From Methylophilus rhizosphaerae (lineage in GTDB: Bacteria; Pseudomonadota; Gammaproteobacteria; Burkholderiales; Methylophilaceae): a stretch of 64,000 nt of DNA. Shown piece by piece: positions 58,873 to 64,000 of the stretch. How positions within the stretch are numbered: the first letter of the stretch is position 1; the number at the start of each line of letters is the position of its first letter. Both the position numbers and the translations under genes were made by a program. The stretch lies in NCBI RefSeq assembly GCF_900100975.1, contig NZ_FNFX01000001.1:702112-766111 (forward strand), given 5' to 3'. The notes below the pieces were generated by a model that saw nothing but the letters and a program-made list of their open reading frames with translations, had not been told where the DNA came from and ran no database searches.

Positions 58873-59748
58873 CTAATTCTTTTGTATTTTTGATTGTAGC
58901 TTTGTGTATAAATCAAATGATTTAATCATATTCAATAAATGTGTGTTCCCTACTTCTTCAGCTAATTGCAATGATGTTTTACCATTGCTATCTAAAGCAT
59001 GGAAATTAAGCCTATTACTATAAAAGTCATTAACTAAAGCTGTATATTGTTGGTGTTCCAGTGTGTTTACAGCCACTAAGTGAGACAAGTTGACACTATG
59101 AGCTTGGCCATTAATTAAAACCCTTTGTAGCTCGTTTAAATCGGTTCCATTGGATAGAAGATTCAATAAGTCTTCAATAATTTTTTCGGCTTCTTCATGT
59201 TGTTCATGGCTGGTTAGATATAGCGAAGCCATACTATCTTCTTCAGCCCATATTGTTTGATAACCTGTGAAATTCATTTCAAGATAATCATCCTCATTAT
59301 CTCTAATGGTTTCAAAGAAAGGTGTTGCTACATTATCAATATAGATAGATGGAAACACTGAACCGAATTTCATTAATCCAAGACTTTTAGCTAATTCAGT
59401 TTCTTTAGATTGTCTATTCTCGGCTGTTGAAGAGTGAGTATTTCTTCTAAGCCATTCTCTTACAGTGCCAACTTCATAAATAACTTTTTTCCCTTTATAG
59501 GTGGCATTAGGACCTTTTTGTAATTTTCGCCATTTCTCTATGGTTGATTCTGATTCACCAATCCATTCAGCTAACACTTCTTGATTAATAAATTTACCAT
59601 CATCCCATGTGCTATAAGCTTGGTCATTAGTTTTAGATTTAACCTTGTTAGGTTCCAATACAGACAATATAGCTAATATATGTTCGGCTGTAATAGGTGT
59701 GTCAGGTGGCAAGCTTAATAATTGTTCTTTAAAGTGTTCAGGTGTCAT
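58873..59748 (-). CDS. Excisionase/HTH-like protein with ankyrin-like C-terminus
   Basis: 291 residues. Residues about 50-105 (KFINQEVLAEWIGESESTIE, then KWRKLQKGP and YEVGTVREWLRR) resemble a winged or MerR-type helix-turn-helix of excisionases. The middle is alpha/beta. The C-terminus ALDSNGKTSLQLAEEVGNTH looks like an ankyrin-type repeat, with the end DLYTKLQSKIQKN. It starts 2 bases after the integrase stop, so it is in an operon with it. A recombination directionality factor or integrase regulator is the best guess. Confidence 0.65.
   Translation of the reverse strand: MTPEHFKEQLLSLPPDTPITAEHILAILSVLEPNKVKSKTNDQAYSTWDDGKFINQEVLAEWIGESESTIEKWRKLQKGPNATYKGKKVIYEVGTVREWLRRNTHSSTAENRQSKETELAKSLGLMKFGSVFPSIYIDNVATPFFETIRDNEDDYLEMNFTGYQTIWAEEDSMASLYLTSHEQHEEAEKIIEDLLNLLSNGTDLNELQRVLINGQAHSVNLSHLVAVNTLEHQQYTALVNDFYSNRLNFHALDSNGKTSLQLAEEVGNTHLLNMIKSFDLYTKLQSKIQKN
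58880..59018. repeat. Direct repeat flanking the PHP-ATPase cassette, intact copy
   Basis: Partner of 55837-55971; both copies are in the same orientation, about 3.0 kb apart. Confidence 0.82.
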
Positions 59749-59749
59749 T

Positions 59750-61156
59750 TTAGTTCACAACCAACTTAGCTTGTTTTTCATATAGATTTAAAAAGAAGTT
59801 TTCTACTGTTTGTAATGCTTCACGAATATCATGCTCATTTTTAACAAAGTAGTTTTGAGCTACACCCTCTAATTTATGTTTTAAACAGAATTCAATAATC
59901 TTGTCATTGATTTTTGATTTTGTTGCTCCTGTAGTCCATGTTCTTCTTAAATCATGATGAGTATTTTTCTTGCCTGTTTGTTTGGTTATGTTTTCAAAAA
60001 AGCATCTACCACCTTTAGCAATATGTCCACCTTTAACTTTAGGTTTTCCATTTTTAAGTTTAGGTGCTGAAAATACATATACATCACCTTTTTTACGATT
60101 CTTAAATCGTTGGGTTAAAATTCTAAATACTTCATCAGTCATTGGAAATTGATAATCTTCATGATTTTTTGTTTCTTTATATTTAATCAGTCTTTGATTG
60201 AAATCTATATCTTCCCATTTTAATGATGCAATTTCATCAGACCTACCACCTTGAAATAAACTGATTAAAATATAATCTCTACCCGTTTCTCTTTCATAAT
60301 TTTGTAAATGATTTACTGCATACATCCATTCGTAAAAATCAGTATTTGTGTTAACTTCAATTTGTCCATTTCTAGCTTTAGGTTTAGTAAGTTTTTTTAG
60401 TGCAGATAAAATACTTACTGGATTACTCATTATGTCTTGTGGATTTTCTAGTGCAGCTATAGGGATAATAAATTCGAAGGCCGCATTTAAATATCTAAAT
60501 GTCAATTGATGTTCTCTTTCTAGGGGCTTGAGAACTCCAGCATTGAATTTTCTTAATGTTCTTGAGAATAGATCAAACCTCTCATTTATTTCAATACTGG
60601 TGATACTTCTATATGGTCTATCTAACCAATTAGGAATAGTTTGAACCTTATCAATTACCCATTCATCAGTTTTCTTATCTTTTTTGAGCAATGTTAATTC
60701 TCGTTCTGAAAAGGTTTTTTTAAGCCTCTCCATATCATTAAGAGTATTTTGACTGATTTTCTTGTTATTAGACATCAATCTTTCTGCAACATATTTATCA
60801 ATCATCCATTCAACGGTTTGAGCATCTTGAACATTAACAATTTTATTTTTATCAGAAACAGCTTTTCTTTCAACATTAGGATTAATGCCTGAATGTAATT
60901 TAGCTTGAATTATGCTTGAGCCAGCTTTAGCTTTATCAAGGCTAATGGCTGGAAATTTACCTAATAGAATTCTTACTACCTTACCATCACCTCCTTTAAC
61001 TCTACCTTGTGTGTAGAAGCTTTTATAGTCATGTCCAACTCTCAGCATTAAACCTGGGGTGTTGGTATCGTAATAGCTAATCCGATCCCCTTTATTCGGA
61101 AATGGTAAAGCTTCAATCTTCTTGATGGTGAATACAAAATGGTTGTCAGTTTTCAT
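59750..61156 (-). CDS. Tyrosine-type integrase of the element
   Basis: 468 residues from ATG at 61156. The upstream TTG at 61213 would add 19 residues of doubtful sequence, so the start is uncertain. The N-terminal arm-binding domain (DTNTPGLMLRVGHDYKSFYT, typical of P4-like integrases) is followed by the catalytic domain with FQGGRSDEIASLKWEDID (Arg), NTHHDLRRTWTTGATKS (His-x-x-Arg) and GVAQNYFVKN (Tyr). It lies next to the tRNA-derived attachment site and catalyses integration and, with a directionality factor, excision. Confidence 0.92.
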   Translation of the reverse strand: MKTDNHFVFTIKKIEALPFPNKGDRISYYDTNTPGLMLRVGHDYKSFYTQGRVKGGDGKVVRILLGKFPAISLDKAKAGSSIIQAKLHSGINPNVERKAVSDKNKIVNVQDAQTVEWMIDKYVAERLMSNNKKISQNTLNDMERLKKTFSERELTLLKKDKKTDEWVIDKVQTIPNWLDRPYRSITSIEINERFDLFSRTLRKFNAGVLKPLEREHQLTFRYLNAAFEFIIPIAALENPQDIMSNPVSILSALKKLTKPKARNGQIEVNTNTDFYEWMYAVNHLQNYERETGRDYILISLFQGGRSDEIASLKWEDIDFNQRLIKYKETKNHEDYQFPMTDEVFRILTQRFKNRKKGDVYVFSAPKLKNGKPKVKGGHIAKGGRCFFENITKQTGKKNTHHDLRRTWTTGATKSKINDKIIEFCLKHKLEGVAQNYFVKNEHDIREALQTVENFFLNLYEKQAKLVVN

Positions 61157-61338
61157 GAAGAATCCGTGTGTTGTTTTATCGATATTATCACTGGGGCAAC
61201 ACTGGGGCAACAAAAAGGATGCTAGAAACTGCTATAAGGTGCTACTGAATGCTACATGGAATTTTTATAAACACTATGTAAAACAGATAGTTAATAAAAT
61301 ATTGAATAAAATCAAGGTGTTCATAATTATAAATCTAT

Positions 61339-61386
61339 GGATTCATAATCCTGGGGTCGAGGGTTCAAGTCCCTCTTTCACCACCA
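61339..61386 (+). other. Right attachment site: 3' part of a CAU-anticodon tRNA gene
   Basis: Begins GGATTCATAATCC (anticodon stem-loop with CAT), then TGGGGTC, the T arm GAGGG-TTCAAGT-CCCTC and TTTCACC-A-CCA. Upstream sequence cannot form the 5' half (no GGTGAAA acceptor strand), so it is a partial tRNA, the usual product of integration at a tRNA-Met or tRNA-Ile2 gene. The intact tRNA should be at the other end, outside the window. The gap 61157-61499 holds only this site and a terminator. Confidence 0.8.
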
Positions 61387-61397
61387 AATACCAAATA

Positions 61398-61434
61398 AGC
61401 CATTGATTTTGAATCAATGGCTTATTTTTTTGCC
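61398..61434 (+). terminator. Terminator just beyond the attachment site
   Basis: AAGCCATTGATT/AATCAATGGCTT stem followed by ATTTTTTTGCC; fits the original tRNA transcript. Confidence 0.8.
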
Positions 61435-61499
61435 TGACCTCTGAAGATAGTGATGCACATTATGTCTATCAACCTCAGTCATAAAGATTAAGTAAGTCC

Positions 61500-62672
61500 A
61501 TGTCGAATCACACAGCTCCCCAGATGCAACTATCAAAAGCCAGACAAAACCTGATTATTTTTGCGCTCTCAATCGGCGCATTTGCCATCGGCTTAAGCGA
61601 ATTCTGCAGCATGGGTTTGCTGTTAGAAATCAGCCGTGGATTAAATGTATCAGAATCCCAGGTTGGCATTTCTATCAGTATTTATGCATTAGGCGTTGTG
61701 GTGGGTGCACCCTTGCTGGCTATCTTTGGCTCAGGCTGGAAAAGAAAAAACTTATTGCTTGCGCTCGCGTTTATGTATGCCATTGCCAATATTGCCAGCG
61801 CACTTGCCCCAACTTACGGCACGATGCTGATCGCCAGGTTTATTTCCGGCCTGCCGCATGGCGCATATTTCGGCATTGCCTCGCTAGTGGCAGCCTCTAT
61901 CAGCCCGCCTTCGCAAAAAGGCATGGCCGTCACCAAGGTCATGCTTGGCCTGGCCGTTGCGATACTAGTGGGCAACCCGCTTGCGGTTTGGCTAGGGCAA
62001 CAATTTACATGGCGATTAGCTTTTGCTTTAGTTGGCTTGCTGGCATTCATCACATTGTTGATGGTTAACAAGTCGTTGCCTTTAGATCATCAAGAGAAAA
62101 AATCCAGCCCGATGGAGGAGCTGGCAGCATTTAATCGACTACAGATTTGGCTAGTGCTATTGATTGGCGTATTTGGTTTCACCGGCATGTTTACGGTGTT
62201 TAGCTACATGGCACCGGTGCTGGTCAATGTCACCAAGGTTTCTGAGTCATATATGCCCTGGCTGGTTGTCGCCTTCGGCATAGGCTCAATCATCGGTATG
62301 TTGTCTGGCGGCAAAATTGCAGATGCCATGAAATTCAAAGGCACATGCCTGCTGATTGTGTGGTCGATATTTGTGTTAGCGATGGTTCCATTCATTTCCG
62401 GCTCACTGCCAGGGATTATTATCGCCGCAGTTGCAATAGGCACCATGATGGCATTGCCAGTCACGCTGCAAACGCATTTGATGGAAATTGCTGGGGACGC
62501 GCAGGTGTTATCCGCCGCCGCCATTCAAGCCGCTTTAAATACCGCCAATGCTTTAGGCCCCTGGCTGGGAGGAATGGCGATTGACCATGGATTAGGCTAC
62601 AACGTATTTGGAACGATTGGTGCTGCTACCTCAGCTATCGGGTTATTACTTTGGATAATTTCTTTCAAATGA
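61500..62672 (+). CDS. MFS efflux transporter (DHA1/AraJ-YdhP type), 3' end altered by IS
   Basis: 390 residues, about 12 membrane segments, GLSEFCSMGLLLEISRGLNV near the N-terminus and LLIARFISGLPHGAYFGIAS (motif C-like), as in AraJ/YdhP/NepI-type drug or sugar efflux proteins. The base composition is visibly GC-richer than the element, so it is host chromosome. The stop TGA uses the first two bases of the IS256-type element inserted at 62671, so the native C-terminus is truncated or replaced, probably by only a few residues. Confidence 0.85.
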   Translation: MSNHTAPQMQLSKARQNLIIFALSIGAFAIGLSEFCSMGLLLEISRGLNVSESQVGISISIYALGVVVGAPLLAIFGSGWKRKNLLLALAFMYAIANIASALAPTYGTMLIARFISGLPHGAYFGIASLVAASISPPSQKGMAVTKVMLGLAVAILVGNPLAVWLGQQFTWRLAFALVGLLAFITLLMVNKSLPLDHQEKKSSPMEELAAFNRLQIWLVLLIGVFGFTGMFTVFSYMAPVLVNVTKVSESYMPWLVVAFGIGSIIGMLSGGKIADAMKFKGTCLLIVWSIFVLAMVPFISGSLPGIIIAAVAIGTMMALPVTLQTHLMEIAGDAQVLSAAAIQAALNTANALGPWLGGMAIDHGLGYNVFGTIGAATSAIGLLLWIISFK

Positions 62673-64000
62673 GGGTATAAATAATTTTGTGTAAACGGTC
62701 ATTTTGCAGGAAACTGCGCACGTACTTTTGGAGTAGAAATGACCGTATCAAAATCCCTGCCCAACGATCTGATTGATGGATTGTTGGGCAACTATAAAAA
62801 GCCTGAAGATTTAATTGGCGAGAATGGACTGCTCAAGCAGCTAACCAAAGCGCTGGTTGAACGTGCTCTTGAAGCAGAGATGGCAGATCACCTAGGCCAC
62901 GATAAAAATGAGCCTGTGAAGAATGCCTCAGGCAACACCCGCAACGGTAAAAGTCGCAAGACGCTCAAAGGGGACTTTGGCGAACTACCGATTGAAATTC
63001 CCCGAGACCGCGCAGGTAGCTTCGAGCCACAACTGATTCCCAAACATCAAACCCGCTGGACGGGCTTTGATGACAAAATCATCTCCCTGTATGCCAGAGG
63101 TATGACAGTACGTGAGATTCAACAGCACTTGTCCGAAATGTACGGCACAGAGATTTCACCGACGTTAATCTCCAATGTCACTGATGCGGTGATTGATGAG
63201 GTCAAGCTGTGGCAGTCTCGCCCACTCGACAGTATCTACCCCATCGTCTATCTGGATTGCATCCATGTCAAAGTCAGAGATGCAGGCAGTGTACGTGCCA
63301 AAGCGGTGTACCTTGCCATCGGCGTTAACATGGACGGTCACAAGGAAGTCATGGGCTTATGGATCGCCCAGACTGAAGGGGCCAAGTTCTGGCTGGCCGT
63401 CGTCACCGAACTCAAGAACCGTGGCGTACAAGACATCTTCATTGCCTGCGTGGATGGATTAAAGGGTTTCCCGGAAGCGATTGAAACTGTCTACCCACAA
63501 GCTACTGTCCAGCTTTGTATCGTCCACATGGTGCGCAATAGCCTGAATTATGTGGGCTGGAACAAGCGTAAAGAGGTGGCGGCTGACCTCAAGCTGATTT
63601 ACAGCTCTGCCACACTGGCTGAAGCTGAAATGGCGCTCATGGACTTTGAACATCAATGGGGTGAGGCTTATCCCTTAATCGCAAAATCCTGGCGCAGCAA
63701 CTGGCAGCGCATTATTCCATTCTTTGACTATCCACCGGAAATCAGGCGAGTGATTTACACCACGAATGCGATTGAATCAGTGAACATGAGTCTGCGTAAG
63801 ATCACCAAAAATCGCGGCTCATTTCCGAATGATGAATCACTGATTAAATTGTTCTATCTTGCCTTACAGAACATCAGTGAAAAGTGGTCTATGCCACTGC
63901 GAGATTGGAAACCTGCGCTAAACAGGTTTACCATACAGTTCGAGGACAGAATGCCTCGGCAGTAATCAACCGCCGTTTACACAAAATTCAGGACACCCTC
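62671..64000 (+). mobile_element. Complete IS256-family insertion sequence (1,330 bp)
   Basis: Left end starts GAGGGTATAAATAATTTTGT then GTAAACGG; right end is the complement of GAGGGTGTCCTGAATTTTGT then GTAAACGGCGG, giving imperfect inverted repeats of about 28 bases. The element ends with the last base of the window. IS256-type elements duplicate 8-9 bases; the left flank is TTTCAAAT, and the right flank is outside. Confidence 0.92.
62739..63965 (+). CDS. IS256-family (MULE-type) transposase
   Basis: 408 residues, full length. DDE catalytic residues: Asp in PIVYLDCIHVK, Asp in FIACVDGLKGFPEAI and Glu in TTNAIESVNMSLRK; VQLCIVHMVRNS is the conserved CxxH-type segment. The N-terminal region (ALEAEMADHLGHDKNE) is the usual DNA-binding part. 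Frame intact, so the element may be active and could act on related ends elsewhere. Confidence 0.96.
   Translation: MTVSKSLPNDLIDGLLGNYKKPEDLIGENGLLKQLTKALVERALEAEMADHLGHDKNEPVKNASGNTRNGKSRKTLKGDFGELPIEIPRDRAGSFEPQLIPKHQTRWTGFDDKIISLYARGMTVREIQQHLSEMYGTEISPTLISNVTDAVIDEVKLWQSRPLDSIYPIVYLDCIHVKVRDAGSVRAKAVYLAIGVNMDGHKEVMGLWIAQTEGAKFWLAVVTELKNRGVQDIFIACVDGLKGFPEAIETVYPQATVQLCIVHMVRNSLNYVGWNKRKEVAADLKLIYSSATLAEAEMALMDFEHQWGEAYPLIAKSWRSNWQRIIPFFDYPPEIRRVIYTTNAIESVNMSLRKITKNRGSFPNDESLIKLFYLALQNISEKWSMPLRDWKPALNRFTIQFEDRMPRQ

Noticed and set aside
61260..61386. Complete tRNA gene at the attachment site
   Set aside because: The 5' half needed for acceptor, D and anticodon stems is absent; only the 3' part is present.

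Overview
The window is most of an AT-rich, plasmid-like integrative conjugative element (left edge to about 61,386) followed by a short, visibly GC-richer stretch of host chromosome. The host looks proteobacterial. A betaproteobacterium such as a member of the Methylophilaceae, or a gammaproteobacterium such as Acinetobacter, would fit the chromate cassette and IS256 genes, but I cannot decide from sequence alone. The right boundary is a 48-base 3' fragment of a CAU-anticodon tRNA (61,339-61,386) beside a tyrosine integrase. The left boundary is outside the window.

Layout. 1-2,806: SOS mutagenesis genes umuDC and small accessory genes. 2,814-8,658: a 5.8-kb passenger cassette (MFS pump, small lipoprotein, sulfate-type binding protein, chromate transporter chrA, DUF1259 protein). 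It is bounded by multi-repeat inverted ends and a 7-base target duplication, and it splits a small plasmid-type gene whose frame is restored exactly if the cassette is removed. 8,701-20,000: small accessory genes including an AroQ-type chorismate mutase, leucine-rich-repeat (LRR) proteins, a trimeric autotransporter, an exported GH3-like and a transglutaminase-like protein, an ArdC-type antirestriction protein and a KfrB-like protein. 20,000-34,000: conjugation genes (two VirD4/FtsK-like ATPases, a MobF/TrwC-type relaxase-helicase, small membrane proteins) and a candidate oriT. 34,200-43,400: many short genes, a ribbon-helix-helix/ParA-like pair, an HNH protein, a dispersed non-coding repeat and a toxin-antitoxin pair. 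43,600-50,100: an iteron-type origin beside a D5-like primase-helicase, then two adenine methyltransferases flanking a GNAT enzyme. 50,300-55,600: another LRR protein, a type IV pilin, a DotA/TraY-type secretion protein and a regulator-like protein. 55,800-61,200: a PHP-SMC (TrlF-like) ATPase cassette flanked by a duplicated gene end, an excisionase-like protein and the integrase. 61,500-64,000: a chromosomal MFS gene whose 3' end is hit by a complete IS256-family element.

How it works together. About 29 transcription units share one promoter type (TTTACA or TTGACT, almost always exactly 16 bases before TATAGT/TATATT). In several, the -10 is half of a palindrome whose other half abuts the ribosome binding site, which points to one element-wide regulator. 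Several accessory proteins (LRR, DUF4116, possibly the ArdC and relaxase proteins) end in a similar short basic tail, typically RKMKL at the very C-terminus. My leading hypothesis is a set of proteins carried with the DNA through the conjugation channel. This is untested. The core type IV secretion genes other than the DotA/TraY-like protein and the ATPases are not in this window.
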